From assembly GCF_015207665.1 (NCBI RefSeq), contig NZ_JADEWL010000042.1, positions 1 to 49,257 on the forward strand: a DNA stretch of 49,257 nucleotides, in the 5' to 3' direction. The stretch is from Plectonema cf. radiosum LEGE 06105 (GTDB taxonomy: Bacteria > Cyanobacteriota > Cyanobacteriia > Cyanobacteriales > Nostocaceae). Shown here one piece after another: positions 26,305 through 35,757 of this stretch; the first letter of the stretch is position 1; every line of letters begins with the position of its first letter. Both the position numbers and the translations under genes were made by a program. A model generated the notes under the pieces. That model did no database searches. It was not told where the DNA came from and saw only the letters and a program-made list of their open reading frames with translations.

Positions 26305-29300
26305 ATGCAGCAAATTAATCAAAATAGCGGATTTAGTATTAGCAGTATTTCTATCCGCCAGCATATCGGTACACTGATGCTAACTCTGGCAGTAATTATA
26401 CTAGGAATCTTTTTTGTCATTAGATTACCAGTAGATTTACTGCCATCAATTACTTATCCCCGGATTGGCGCACGTATAGAAGCACCGGGAATTTCTCCAG
26501 AAGTGGGAGTTGATGAAATTACCAGACCATTAGAAGAAGCTTTCGCTGCAACAGAAGGAGTAATTCAGGTATATTCCCAAACTCGTGAAGGACAAGTCAG
26601 TATAGATTTGTACTTTCAGCCGGGGGGTAATATTGACCAAGCCCTCAATGATGCTACAGCAGCATTCAACAGAGCTAGAGGTCGTCTACCAGATAGCATT
26701 GAAGCACCGCGTATCTTCAAATTTGATCCTTCCCAACTACCAGTTTATGAATTTGCCTTAACCTCACCGACTTTAAAAGGCGTTGACCTGCGTGTATTTG
26801 CGGAAGAAGAACTCGCTCGCGAACTCGGTGTAGTTCCGGGGGTTGCAGTAGTAGATGTATCGGGAGGACTTCAAGAAGAAATTAGGATCAATATTGATTT
26901 AAATCGTTTGCAGGCTTTGGGTGTAGGGTTAACAGACGTACTAGATGAATTGAGAAATCGCAATCAAGATATTTCCGGTGGTAGAATTTTTGGGGAAAAT
27001 TCCGAGCCATTAATTCGTACAGTAGGACGTTTCCAAAATATTGAAGAAATCGAAAATCTTTCCTTTGAAGTTTCTTCTGCTTCCTCAGAATCATCTACCA
27101 CTTCCCCTAGTATTTCTCGTCGCGTTTACCTACGAGATTTTGCCCAAGTTTTAGATGGTTCCGAAGAACAGCGATTGTTCGTTTTACTCAATAGCGAACA
27201 AGCAGTCAAACTCAGTGTCCAAAAACAACCAGATGGCAATACTGTTGATGTTGTAGATAGCGTCAAAAAGCGTTTAGAACAGTTAAAACAATCCGGTTTA
27301 ATTCCAGAAGGAACAGTAATTACAACTACTTTGGATGAATCAAAGTTTATCCGTAACTCCATATCAAACGTAGCCACTTCCGGTTTAATTGGTACAATGC
27401 TTGCGGCGATCGCCGTTTTATTATTCCTTGGTTCTATCCGTCAAACAATTATCATCGTGTTGGCGATTCCCTTGGCTACCCTGGCTGCAATTATTCTCAT
27501 GGGTATATCTGGCTTCTCTCTCAACATTTTTAGTTTGGGTGGTTTAGCGCTGGGTGTGGGGATTGTTGTCGATAACTCCATTGTGATGTTGGAGAATATT
27601 GCCGAGGGCGCGGGGATGACTCCGGGTAAAAGCGCGAAAACTCGTTTGAGTCCCCATCAATTAATCATTCAAGCCGAACAAAGTAGCCGAGAAGTTGAAT
27701 CAGCATTGATTGCTTCCACCAGTACAAACTTAGTCGCAATATTGCCATTTATATTAATCGGTGGCTTTATTTCCCTGCTATTCAACGAGTTAATTCTGAC
27801 CATCAGCTTTTCGGTGGCGGCTTCGATCTTAATTGCAGTCACCGTTGTACCCATGATGACATCTCGAATGTTAGCTTGGCGTTGGTCGAGTCGCTTAAAT
27901 GAATTTTGGCTGCTACGTAAGTTTAATGGTCGCTTTGAAGCTGCAACAGAAGGATATCGGAGTTTTTTAGGGAAAGTATTGCGTTTTCGCTGGTTAGCAA
28001 TTGGACTTGCTATCTTAATTTTTGGTGGCAGCAGTTTGTGGATGATTCCTCAAATTCCTCAAGAAATTTTACCCCGCATCAGTACCGGACAAGCCAGTTT
28101 ATTTGCTCAATTTCCTCCCGGTACACCATTAGAAACAAACCGTAAAGTGATGACTGCGGTAGATAAAATTTTACTAGAACAGCCAGAAACCGAATACGTA
28201 TTTACCACTGCTGGAGGTGCGCTATTTGGTACTAATACCAGCGAAAACCCATTGCGGGGTTCCAGTACCATTACCTTAAAACCCGGTACGGATGTGGAAG
28301 CTTATGTCGAAAAAGTTACCACAGAATTAAATAAACTCAACTTAGCTGGAATTCGCTTGCGTCTGAGTCCTGGTGCAGTTCGGGGTTTAATTCTCAGTAA
28401 TTCCCCCGTCCGTGGTGCGGAAGTTGATGTAATTTTACAAGGAAACGACTCCCAATCCTTAGAACAAGCAGGTCGTCAAGTATTAGCCGCAATGGAAGAG
28501 CAAGCCACCTTAGCTAGATTCCGTCCCGATGCTGATCCCCGTCAACCAGAAATTCAGATTATTCCCGACTGGGAAAGAGTAGCGGCTGTGGGTTTAACAA
28601 CTCAAGACATTGGTGACACAATTCAAACTGCGATTGAAGGTAGTACACCGACTCAGTTGCAGCGTGGTAATCGTTTGGTAGATATAAAGGTGCAGTTAGA
28701 CGAAGACTCGATAAAATCTTCTTCCGAACTAGCAAGATTGCCTTTATTTGTGAATAATAACCGTCAAATACGTCTAAGTGATGTTGCTAATATTGTTGAC
28801 GGACAAGCACCCGGAGAAATTCAGCGGATTAACCAGCGTCAGGTTTTTATTGTTGCTGGTAATTTAACTGAAGGAGCAAGCCTTGGTGAAGCCTTAAAAC
28901 AAGTTAATTCAGTACTCGCGGATTTGGATTTACCATCGGGTGTGTCAGTTTTACCCAGTTCAGCTTCAGAAGCTAATCAGGAGTTACAAAACTCTTTGAA
29001 ATTATTAGGAGGATTAGCTGCTTTTCTGGTGTTTGTAGTCATGGCTGTGCAGTACAATTCCCTCGTAGACCCGTTAGTAATTATGTTTACAATTCCTTTA
29101 GCATTAGCTGGGGGTATTTTCGGACTTTACATTACTCAGACAGCCATCGGAGCAACAGTAATCGTTGGTGCTGTATTATTAGTGGGAATTGTCGTTAATA
29201 ACGCCATCATCATGGTAGAGTTAGCAAATCAAATTCGCGAACAAAAAGGCGTTGACCGTCAAAGCGCAATTTTGCAAGCCGCACCTCAACGCTTACGTCC

Positions 29301-29505
29301 AGTATTAATGACTACCATTACTACAGTTTTGGGGATGTTTCCCTTAGCATTAGGAATCGGAGAAGGTTCAGAATTCTTACAACCTTTGGGTGTAGTAGTA
29401 TTTTCCGGGTTATCTTTAGCAACGTTATTAACTCTATTTATTATTCCCTGTTTTTATATTTTGCTCCACGACTTTTTCAGTGGCAAATGGGCAAGAAGGA
29501 GTTAG
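26305..29505 (+). CDS. RND-family efflux permease (AcrB/MdtB-like)
   Basis: 1066 residues, full length for the HAE-RND family: TM1 near residues 20-42, a first periplasmic loop to about 345, TM2-6 (about 345-545), a second large loop and TM8-12 in the last 190 residues. Landmarks are RLPVDLLPSITYPRIG after TM1, the TM4 segment GGLALGVGIVVDNSIVMLEN with the proton-relay Asp, PQIPQEILPRISTGQ after TM7 and AAPQRLRPVLMTTITTVLG. With the adaptor upstream it forms a drug or metabolite export pump. The ATG lacks a strong ribosome site. The stop TAG lies in a TTAGGAG repeat. Confidence 0.94.
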   Translation: MQQINQNSGFSISSISIRQHIGTLMLTLAVIILGIFFVIRLPVDLLPSITYPRIGARIEAPGISPEVGVDEITRPLEEAFAATEGVIQVYSQTREGQVSIDLYFQPGGNIDQALNDATAAFNRARGRLPDSIEAPRIFKFDPSQLPVYEFALTSPTLKGVDLRVFAEEELARELGVVPGVAVVDVSGGLQEEIRINIDLNRLQALGVGLTDVLDELRNRNQDISGGRIFGENSEPLIRTVGRFQNIEEIENLSFEVSSASSESSTTSPSISRRVYLRDFAQVLDGSEEQRLFVLLNSEQAVKLSVQKQPDGNTVDVVDSVKKRLEQLKQSGLIPEGTVITTTLDESKFIRNSISNVATSGLIGTMLAAIAVLLFLGSIRQTIIIVLAIPLATLAAIILMGISGFSLNIFSLGGLALGVGIVVDNSIVMLENIAEGAGMTPGKSAKTRLSPHQLIIQAEQSSREVESALIASTSTNLVAILPFILIGGFISLLFNELILTISFSVAASILIAVTVVPMMTSRMLAWRWSSRLNEFWLLRKFNGRFEAATEGYRSFLGKVLRFRWLAIGLAILIFGGSSLWMIPQIPQEILPRISTGQASLFAQFPPGTPLETNRKVMTAVDKILLEQPETEYVFTTAGGALFGTNTSENPLRGSSTITLKPGTDVEAYVEKVTTELNKLNLAGIRLRLSPGAVRGLILSNSPVRGAEVDVILQGNDSQSLEQAGRQVLAAMEEQATLARFRPDADPRQPEIQIIPDWERVAAVGLTTQDIGDTIQTAIEGSTPTQLQRGNRLVDIKVQLDEDSIKSSSELARLPLFVNNNRQIRLSDVANIVDGQAPGEIQRINQRQVFIVAGNLTEGASLGEALKQVNSVLADLDLPSGVSVLPSSASEANQELQNSLKLLGGLAAFLVFVVMAVQYNSLVDPLVIMFTIPLALAGGIFGLYITQTAIGATVIVGAVLLVGIVVNNAIIMVELANQIREQKGVDRQSAILQAAPQRLRPVLMTTITTVLGMFPLALGIGEGSEFLQPLGVVVFSGLSLATLLTLFIIPCFYILLHDFFSGKWARRS

Positions 29506-29641
29506 GAGTTAGGAGTTAGAGGCGCGAAGAAACCAGTTTCTTCATGAAGATTTCTATAAACTGCGACAGAAAGCAACTACTAACACTTGAGTCTAAAAAA
29601 CCAAACAAAGCAACACACACAATCCCCATCTCACACGCTAA

Positions 29642-29675
29642 AATGAATAATACATAATAACGTTCATTATTCATT
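29642..29675. promoter_or_regulatory. Palindromic operator upstream of the P450 remnant and TetR gene
   Basis: AATGAATAAT (29642-29651) and ATTATTCATT (29666-29675) are perfect 10-base inverted arms separated by 14 bases. They lie just ahead of an ATG with a GAGGTACCTT ribosome-like site (29681-29693). Size and symmetry fit a TetR-family operator, and a TetR gene follows at 29945. The palindrome is seen; the binding partner is inferred. Confidence 0.6.
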
Positions 29676-29690
29676 CCAGCGAGGTACCTT

Positions 29691-29932
29691 ATGACCGTAC
29701 AAAGTCGCAAATCACCAAAGTAAATCAAAAACCAAACTTTGCTTACTTCCCTTTTGGTGGTGGAAAAAGAATTTGCATTGGTAAAAGCTTTGCTTTGATG
29801 GAAGCAACAATCATTATTGCTTTAATTAGTCAGCGATTCAAGTTAGAATTATTACCCAATCAAAACATAGAAATTGACCCAACGTTTACATTACGTCCGA
29901 AAAATGGCATTAAAGTCAAATTATGGAAATGA
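29691..29932 (+). pseudogene. Cytochrome P450 remnant (C-terminal haem-binding end)
   Basis: From about 29723 the frame reads NQKPNFAYFPFGGGKRICIG, then KSFALMEATIII, and ends LRPKNGIKVKLWK before a TGA at 29930-29932. FGGGKRICIG is the P450 haem-ligand signature FxxGxRxCxG, with the proximal Cys. Only about 70 codons of the C-terminus remain, of a family normally 400-460 residues. An ATG with a ribosome-like site at 29691 opens a different frame (MTVQSRKSPK, then stop) and may be the original N-terminus joined by internal deletion. The ATG connection is inference; the P450 end is clear. Confidence 0.8.
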
Positions 29933-29944
29933 AATTAGTATCGA

Positions 29945-30529
29945 ATGCAAAGACTTGATCCAGAAAAAAGAGCAGCAATTTTAAATGCAGCCAAACAGCG
30001 TCTCCGCAAATACGGAATTCAAAAAACAAAAATGCAAGAAATTGCTAAAGATGTAGGTATTGCTGTGGGGACGCTATATTTATACTTTAAAAATAAAGAC
30101 GATATTTTAATTGCTAGTACCGAAGCTTTTGCACAGCAACATATAGCATATACAGAAAGAATTTTAAATTCCTCGAAATCTCCCCAGGAAAAACTCAAGG
30201 CTTATATTCTCAATCGCTTCGAGGCATCTCAAGAAACGCGCAATAGTGGTTCTCATGCAGCCGAATTAGCTCGTGCTGTAATTCGTTTAAATCCACATAT
30301 AATAGAAGAACAAAGTAATTGGACTCGAAAAAACTTATTCAAGATTCTTCAAGAGGGTATTGAAACTAATTTATTTAAAATAGATAATTTAGAGCGCGAT
30401 GTAGAAGTATTTTTACATTCTATTGGTTATTTTTTCCCAGTTGCAACGACAGAGAAATATTTTGAACCAGAAGCAGAAAAGTTATTAATGGTAATTGATT
30501 GGTTTATCGAAAAGTGGTCTGAACATTAA
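29945..30529 (+). CDS. TetR/AcrR family transcriptional regulator
   Basis: 194 residues. The N-terminal helix-turn-helix (about residues 8-55) reads RAAILNAAKQRLRKYGIQKT, then KMQEIAKDVGIAVGTLYLYF and KNKDDIL, which is typical of TetR. The C-terminal ligand/dimer domain is all-helical without recognisable specificity. It lies 440 bp downstream of the RND permease, on the same strand, right after the P450 remnant; the palindrome at 29642 is a plausible binding site. It likely controls the efflux genes or the former P450 gene. Confidence 0.9.
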   Translation: MQRLDPEKRAAILNAAKQRLRKYGIQKTKMQEIAKDVGIAVGTLYLYFKNKDDILIASTEAFAQQHIAYTERILNSSKSPQEKLKAYILNRFEASQETRNSGSHAAELARAVIRLNPHIIEEQSNWTRKNLFKILQEGIETNLFKIDNLERDVEVFLHSIGYFFPVATTEKYFEPEAEKLLMVIDWFIEKWSEH

Positions 30530-30539
30530 TTTTTATAAT

Positions 30540-31631
30540 TTATTCTAATACCCTATTCCTTATTTTATATTCCCTCTTTTCTAACTCTTGATAAACTGCT
30601 ATTGTTTCTTGACAAACTCGTTTAATATTCAACCGTTCTAAATTTTGACTGGCTCGATTTTTCCACTGATTTAATGCATTTGAATCATCAAGCAAATTCT
30701 TCAATTTAACTGCTAAAGCTTGACTATCTTTTGCTGGTACTAAAATTCCAGCTTCACCATAATCTAAAGCTTCCGGAATTCCATCAACATCAGTTGCAAT
30801 AATCGCACAACCTGCTTCACGAGCTTCTGAAAGTACCAATGGACAAGGGTCACGAAAAGAAGCTAAAACAAATATATCGCAAGATTTTAAATAGCGTTGC
30901 GGTTGTGGTTGATAACCTTCAAAATGAATCCGATGATTGCAATTTAATTGTTTTGCTTGTGCTTCAAACTCTTCTTTATCAGGACCATTTCCTACTATGT
31001 AAAGATGAGTTTCGGTAAATAAATTGGCAACTTTTTCAAAAGCATCTATTAATATAGCAATACCTTTACGTTGATACATTCCCGCAACAGTGATAATTGC
31101 TGGGTGCTGCAATTCTAAATGTTCATATTCACCTTTGATGGAGTTACGCGGACTTCCTAAAGTTCCATTACAAATAACCCGTAATTTATCTTGTGAAATA
31201 CCTCTTTGTGCCAAATTCTGGGCAACCACTTTGCTCACAGCAATTACCCTGTCAGCTAAACCCATCAATATACTTTCGCGCTGAAATTCGTTGTGTACCG
31301 TGGAAACTAAACCATAGCTATTTCCAAATCTCAAAGCACTTGCTAATAGTATCCCCGTCATCATGTGAGCATGAACGATATCTGGCTGAAAATTCTTGAT
31401 AATCTGCCGATAAATGATTCCTGCTTTCAAAATATTTAACGGTGTTCTTTTTTGATTTAAATGGTAATGCTGAACACCATATTTATTAAGCAATGTCTCA
31501 TATTCTCCACCACCAGAAATCACCGCTACATCATGACCATTTTTAGCTTGTAAACAAGCAGTATCCACAGCTACATTGATAATGCCGTTACCAATTTCTT
31601 GAATATCATTTAAAATATGTATTATTTTCAT
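30540..31631 (-). CDS. Glycosyltransferase family 4 (GT-B fold)
   Basis: 363 residues from the ATG at 31631 (MKIIHILNDIQEIGNGIINV); an upstream in-frame ATG at 31673 would add 14 residues with no visible ribosome site. The Glycos_transf_4 N-terminal half includes PDIVHAHMMTGILLASALRF and LVSTVHNEF. The C-terminal half carries ITVAGMYQRKGIAILIDAFE, LYIVGNGPDKEEFE and the donor-binding E-x7-E region SFRDPCPLVLSEAREAGCAI. Acceptor and sugar are unknown; probably cell-envelope or exopolysaccharide glycan. It converges on the TetR gene, with only 10 bp between the stops. Confidence 0.88.
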   Translation of the reverse strand: MKIIHILNDIQEIGNGIINVAVDTACLQAKNGHDVAVISGGGEYETLLNKYGVQHYHLNQKRTPLNILKAGIIYRQIIKNFQPDIVHAHMMTGILLASALRFGNSYGLVSTVHNEFQRESILMGLADRVIAVSKVVAQNLAQRGISQDKLRVICNGTLGSPRNSIKGEYEHLELQHPAIITVAGMYQRKGIAILIDAFEKVANLFTETHLYIVGNGPDKEEFEAQAKQLNCNHRIHFEGYQPQPQRYLKSCDIFVLASFRDPCPLVLSEAREAGCAIIATDVDGIPEALDYGEAGILVPAKDSQALAVKLKNLLDDSNALNQWKNRASQNLERLNIKRVCQETIAVYQELEKREYKIRNRVLE

Positions 31632-31673
31632 GGAGATACTATGAATTAAAATAGGTTTTTTCGATTTATGCAA

Positions 31674-32279
31674 AGCATCAATTTATCGTAAATGCTTTGA
31701 TATACCACTTTTATTTAATAATTCAGATGTAACCTTTAAAGAATTTGTTTCCTGATTTTTTTTATTTATTTAATGATAAATATTGTGTTTCATAAATCAA
31801 TTAATAAATAAATTAATAAATAATTACCAAAAAATAATCATAGCTAGCTTTAAGCAATCAAACAATGTTTGACTACCAATTTACATATCTATCTAAATAA
31901 AAGATAGGATGCTTCGAGGAAGCAAGATATAGACCAAGTAAATTCATTGATTCTGATATTGTACACAAGCAATTTCGAGGGATAAATACATCCAGCGATA
32001 ACTACTTATTCCGTATTCTGTCCACTTTGATAATATTATATTAAAAATATACTCTAACCGCTCATAGATTGCCAATATAATATATATTGTTATCCTTAAA
32101 TGTCTTTAGTAAAACAAATACGATATATTAGATATATTAAATATATTGAAATAATCATAATTTGAATAATCTAAATAACTCTGTGAAAAAAATATAACCC
32201 GATCACAGGTTAAAAAGTATTTCACCGATTTCACGGATTTTTATTACCAATTACCAATTCCCAATTACCAATTCCCAAT
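31674..32279. other. Gene-free stretch between the two glycosyltransferase genes
   Basis: Very AT-rich. It contains only a small GCTTCGAGGAAGC hairpin (31912-31924) and, at 32238-32281, an ACCAATT heptamer array that reaches the stop codon of the next minus-strand gene. No gene supported. Confidence 0.5.
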
Positions 32280-33245
32280 TTATGATTCAATTAAGACAAT
32301 TTTACGCAAATTAGGACTATGTAAATTTCCGCGACGTGCTAAAGCTGAAGCAAATAGAAGTCGCCAAGCAGTTAAAGATAAAATAGAAGCATCTGCTAAT
32401 TTAAGAAAATGGCTGATTTTTTTTTGCTTTAATGCCACCATCGCCCAGTGCAGTTTCAAATAATTGATAATATCGTCAAAAGGCGGAATTTGAGAGCGGT
32501 ATTGTTCGTCAACTAAAGCGTAAATCTTCTCTTTCATCAAAATATTAGTATTTAAGCGCTTTTGTAGAAAGATTTTTTGGTCATATCCTCCAGACCAAAT
32601 TGTTCGGTATGCTAAACACTGATTTAAAATTAGGGCATCTCCAAATTGAGCAATGCGAATCCAAGAATCAATATCATCGCAACCCGTCAATCTGACATCC
32701 CATCCACCGCTTTTCAGAAAAGCTTCACGAGTACAAGCTACCTGAACCGGAGTCCCAAATGGTAATCTTTCTAGAAGCATACCGTAATGAATATCTTCTT
32801 GGGGTATGTAAAAAGCTAATCCCGGACCCAGTACAGGTGTACGACCCACCTCAACTTCCAACTCATTTACCTGAGAAGCAATACACGAGCAAATTACAGC
32901 ATTTTCATGAAGCGCGATCGCCCTTTGCATTTCCTCTAGACAATTGTTCGCAAGATAATCATCATCGTCTAAAAATTTAATCCACTCACCTTTAGCCTTT
33001 TCTATCCCCGCATTTACCGTTGCAGCATGACCAGAATTTATACTATTACAAAAATAAATCAATCGCTGCTGTTGTTCGAGTGGTAGCTGTTCCTTTAACT
33101 TGTTGACATATTCACAAGTACCATCAGAAGAACAATCATCAGCAACAATCACTTCACACTCAACAGTCTGGTTAAGAGCAGAGTTAATTGCTCGTTTAAG
33201 TAAATCTAAACGATTATATGTTGTAATAACAACGCTAAATTTCAT
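32280..33245 (-). CDS. Glycosyltransferase family 2 (GT-A fold)
   Basis: 321 residues. The GT2 opening FSVVITTYNRLDLLKRAINS, then EVIVADDCSSDGT and WIKFLDDDDYL (the DxD metal site) and GGWDVRLTGCDDIDSW, marks an inverting nucleotide-sugar transferase. The last ~80 residues are a helical tail without membrane segments. Acceptor unknown; it may act with the GT4 gene 650 bp downstream on the same strand, although the gap argues against tight coupling. The TAA stop abuts an AATTGGG heptamer array. Confidence 0.88.
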   Translation of the reverse strand: MKFSVVITTYNRLDLLKRAINSALNQTVECEVIVADDCSSDGTCEYVNKLKEQLPLEQQQRLIYFCNSINSGHAATVNAGIEKAKGEWIKFLDDDDYLANNCLEEMQRAIALHENAVICSCIASQVNELEVEVGRTPVLGPGLAFYIPQEDIHYGMLLERLPFGTPVQVACTREAFLKSGGWDVRLTGCDDIDSWIRIAQFGDALILNQCLAYRTIWSGGYDQKIFLQKRLNTNILMKEKIYALVDEQYRSQIPPFDDIINYLKLHWAMVALKQKKISHFLKLADASILSLTAWRLLFASALARRGNLHSPNLRKIVLIES

Positions 33246-33417
33246 ACATTCAATACTCTAAGTACATTATTTCAGCCCCGTCAACTACCGTTTGGTGAAA
33301 ATAAATTCTGGTTGATCCAAAAAATTATTGTAATCATTAAAATAATGACTTGAAATTGGTGGACTAAAACATCGATATAGATTTATTATTGGTGATCGTG
33401 ATATTTGAAGACAAACA

Positions 33418-33780
33418 ATGAACGTACAAGAAATAATCCGCAACTTAGAAGCGGAACAATTAAAAACAGACCTCCCAGTAATTTACGTAGGTGATACCGT
33501 GAGAGTCGGAGTAAAAATCAAAGAAGGTGAAAAATTCCGCGTACAGCCCTACGAAGGAGTTGTCATTGCCATGCGTAATGGTGGAATAAACGAAACCATT
33601 ACGGTTCGCAAAGTATTCCAGGGTGTTGGAGTGGAACGGGTTTTTCTTTTGCATTCTCCGCGAATTGATAATATTAAAGTCATGCGTCGCGGTAAAGTTA
33701 GACGTGCTAAACTTTATTATCTTCGCGATCGCATAGGTAAAGCTACTCGAATTAAGCAACGTTTTGACCGCCCATTGTAA
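33418..33780 (+). CDS. rplS: 50S ribosomal protein L19
   Basis: 120 residues with the L19 signatures [33 protein letters not shown] and [36 protein letters not shown] split over the chain. It binds 23S rRNA near the 30S interface. Start ATG at 33418. It heads the rplS, tRNA-Trp, secE, nusG, rplK, rplA, rplJ, rplL cluster, all on the plus strand. Confidence 0.96.
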   Translation: MNVQEIIRNLEAEQLKTDLPVIYVGDTVRVGVKIKEGEKFRVQPYEGVVIAMRNGGINETITVRKVFQGVGVERVFLLHSPRIDNIKVMRRGKVRRAKLYYLRDRIGKATRIKQRFDRPL

Positions 33781-33835
33781 CTTCAATAAATACCCGTATA
33801 AATGATACGAGCATTTACAGCTTCATCGGCATCAC

Positions 33836-33872
33836 CTTTCATCGCATCTCCTTTCGAGAGATGCGATGAAGA
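33836..33872 (+). other. Strong RNA hairpin downstream of rplS
   Basis: TTCATCGCATCTC (33838-33850) pairs perfectly with GAGATGCGATGAA (33858-33870) around a 7-base loop. An upstream CTTCATCG (33821-33828) could compete for the same CGATGAAG, and GATAGTTTGACGGG can pair imperfectly with CCCATCAACTATC just downstream. No T-run follows, so this is not a simple terminator. Confidence 0.55.
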
Positions 33873-34060
33873 CCCGATAGTTTGACGGGACACAAACCAA
33901 GCCCATCAACTATCTGACCGCTTTCTTTGAATGAGTATGCAAGTAGCTTTTCTACACTGTGGTGGCTGATTATTAATTTTTCAAAAAAAATGGATCTTAA
34001 ATGCCACAATTGAGTTAAACTAGTTAAGACCGCGACAAAATAATTACTAATAAAGCTTGT

Positions 34061-34133
34061 GCGCTCTTAGTTCAGTTGGTAGAACGCAGGTCTCCAAAAC
34101 CTGATGTCGGAGGTTCGAGTCCTCCAGGGCGCG
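34061..34133 (+). tRNA. trnW: tRNA-Trp (anticodon CCA)
   Basis: Complete cloverleaf of 73 nt: acceptor GCGCTCT / AGGGCGC with discriminator G, D-loop with AGTTCAGTTGGTAGA, anticodon loop TCTCCAAAA (CCA) and T arm GGAGG-TTCGAGT-CCTCC. The 3' CCA is not encoded. The rplS to secE position is the usual cyanobacterial location. Confidence 0.96.
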
Positions 34134-34148
34134 CTCTCAAATAAAATT

Positions 34149-34214
34149 CAGCCCGAAAGCTTTGCAGTTACAACTGCAATATCAGTTTTACTGAAAATTT
34201 CGGGTTGATTTTAT
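34149..34214 (+). terminator. Branched hairpin with T-rich tail after tRNA-Trp
   Basis: Outer stem CAGCCCGAAA (34149-34158) / TTTCGGGTTG (34198-34207) encloses GCAGTT-AC-AACTGC and a CAGT/ACTG hairpin, followed by ATTTTATATTTATA. A likely terminator or processing signal between tRNA-Trp and secE. Confidence 0.6.
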
Positions 34215-34329
34215 ATTTATAACAACTTTAGACAATTAATTATAAATAATGGTCTAAATTAAAGCTGTTAGTATTAATGGAGAACTTGGATGTAACTAAG
34301 AATATTATGTTTGGGGGAGAGTAAAGACC

Positions 34330-34554
34330 GTGGTCAAGAAAAATGAAGCACAGGTACAGGAAATGAGTAGCGGGTTTAATGCTGGCAACTTCTTAAAAGG
34401 AACCAAAGAGGAATTTGAGAAAGTCGTTTGGCCAAGTCGTAAACAGCTCGTGAGTGAATCCGCAGCGGTGCTGTTGATGGTAACCCTTTCCGCTACAGTG
34501 ATATTTTTTGTAGATAAATTCTTTGCTTGGGCAGCAACAGTGGTATTCAAATGA
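34330..34554 (+). CDS. secE: Protein translocase subunit SecE
   Basis: 74 residues with the SecE pattern: amphipathic GNFLKGTKEEFEKVVWPSRK, then one membrane helix (about residues 45-68). It stabilises SecY in the Sec translocon of plasma and thylakoid membranes. The start is a GTG (34330) with TTTGGGGGAGAG about ten bases upstream. The stop overlaps the ATG of nusG (ATGA at 34551), so the two are translationally coupled. Confidence 0.93.
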   Translation: MVKKNEAQVQEMSSGFNAGNFLKGTKEEFEKVVWPSRKQLVSESAAVLLMVTLSATVIFFVDKFFAWAATVVFK

Positions 34555-35192
34555 ATTCTGCAACAGACGAAGATCGTAATTCGCCGTTGCAGTCAGAGGA
34601 AATAGAAGCAGCGTCAAACGATGGTGTACAATCACCGCGCTGGTATGCAGTACAAGTAGCCTCTGGCTGCGAGAAGCGTGTAAAAACCAACTTGGAGCAG
34701 CGCATTCAAACCTTTGATGTAGCTGACAAAATTATCCAGGTAGAAATTCCACACACGCCAACAGTTAAAATCCGTAAAGATGGCAGTCGCTACCAGACAG
34801 AAGAAAAGGTATTTCCTGGCTATGTACTGGTAAAGATGGAAATGGAAGATGATATTTGGCAGGTGGTGCGAAACACCCCCCATGTAATCAACTTCGTTGG
34901 AGCCGAACAGAAACGTGGTGGTAGTAGAGGACGGGGTCACGTAAAACCGTTACCTCTGTCTCGAGGTGAAGTTGAAAGAATCTTCAAGCAAGCTACCGAA
35001 CAAGAGCCAGTAGTGAAAATTGATATGGCTACTGGTGATAAGATAATTGTGCTTTCAGGTCCATTCAAAGACTTTGAAGGTGAGGTAATTGAAGTAAGTC
35101 CGGAACGAAGCAAGCTCAAAGCATTGCTTTCGATTTTTGGAAGAGACACGCCAGTCGAATTGGAATTCAACCAAGTAGAAAAACAAAGCTAG
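34551..35192 (+). CDS. nusG: Transcription termination/antitermination factor NusG
   Basis: 213 residues from ATG 34551, which overlaps the secE stop; the frame is open further upstream, but orthologs and coupling favour this start. NGN domain: RWYAVQVASGCEKRVKTNLE, VFPGYVLVKMEM and NTPHVINFVG. KOW domain: GDKIIVLSGPFKDFEGEVIEV to the end. It binds RNA polymerase and Rho or ribosomal S10. Next gene rplK begins 6 bp later. Confidence 0.95.
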   Translation: MNSATDEDRNSPLQSEEIEAASNDGVQSPRWYAVQVASGCEKRVKTNLEQRIQTFDVADKIIQVEIPHTPTVKIRKDGSRYQTEEKVFPGYVLVKMEMEDDIWQVVRNTPHVINFVGAEQKRGGSRGRGHVKPLPLSRGEVERIFKQATEQEPVVKIDMATGDKIIVLSGPFKDFEGEVIEVSPERSKLKALLSIFGRDTPVELEFNQVEKQS

Positions 35193-35198
35193 TAGGAA

Positions 35199-35624
35199 AT
35201 GGCGAAGAAAATAACAGCGATTATTAAACTGGCTCTGCAAGCTGGGAAAGCTAACCCAGCACCTCCTGTAGGACCTGCTTTAGGTCAGCACGGTGTTAAT
35301 ATCATGATGTTCTGCAAGGAGTACAATGCCAAAACAGCTGATAAAGCTGGGACGGTTATTCCAGTAGAAATTTCGGTTTATGAAGACCGCAGTTTTACAT
35401 TTGTCTTAAAAACTCCTCCAGCATCGGTATTAATCACCAAAGCAGCCAAGATACCAAAAGGTTCTGCCGAACCAAATAAAGCCAAAGTTGGTTCTATCAC
35501 AAAAGACCAATTGCGAGAAATTGCCGAAACCAAAATGCCTGATTTGAATGCTAACGACATCGAAGCAGCAATGAAAATTATTGCGGGTACCGCTCGTAAT
35601 ATGGGTGTAACGGTAACAGAGTGA
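35199..35624 (+). CDS. rplK: 50S ribosomal protein L11
   Basis: 141 residues, normal length. Signatures: [20 protein letters not shown] (N-terminal thiostrepton-region domain), [18 protein letters not shown], and the C-terminal rRNA-binding helix ending in [12 protein letters not shown]. Part of the GTPase-associated centre. Confidence 0.97.
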   Translation: MAKKITAIIKLALQAGKANPAPPVGPALGQHGVNIMMFCKEYNAKTADKAGTVIPVEISVYEDRSFTFVLKTPPASVLITKAAKIPKGSAEPNKAKVGSITKDQLREIAETKMPDLNANDIEAAMKIIAGTARNMGVTVTE

Positions 35625-35727
35625 AAAGAACGGGAGTTATGAGTTAGTACCACCGGAGTTATGAGTTAGGAGTTATGAGTTAACAACCAACAACTAACAA
35701 CCAACAACCAACAATTAAAATTTATTT
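35625..35727. repeat. Heptanucleotide arrays between rplK and rplA
   Basis: GAGTTATGAGTTAG units with an embedded GTACCACCGGAGTT (35647-35660), then AACAACC/AACAACT units to about 35713. These separate two genes that are otherwise expected to be co-transcribed. Confidence 0.75.
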
Positions 35728-35757
35728 GGGGGAGAGAATGAATCTCGTTAAGTACCC
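35728..35757 (+). promoter_or_regulatory. Possible L1-binding leader hairpin ahead of rplA
   Basis: GGGG...CCCC outer stem (35729-35732 / 35754-35757) with inner GAGA/TCTC and an asymmetric GTTAAGTA strand, immediately before the AGGAG ribosome site and rplA ATG. This resembles the bulged helix that L1 binds in 23S rRNA and in autogenous operators. Seen: the hairpin; inferred: L1 feedback control. Confidence 0.45.
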
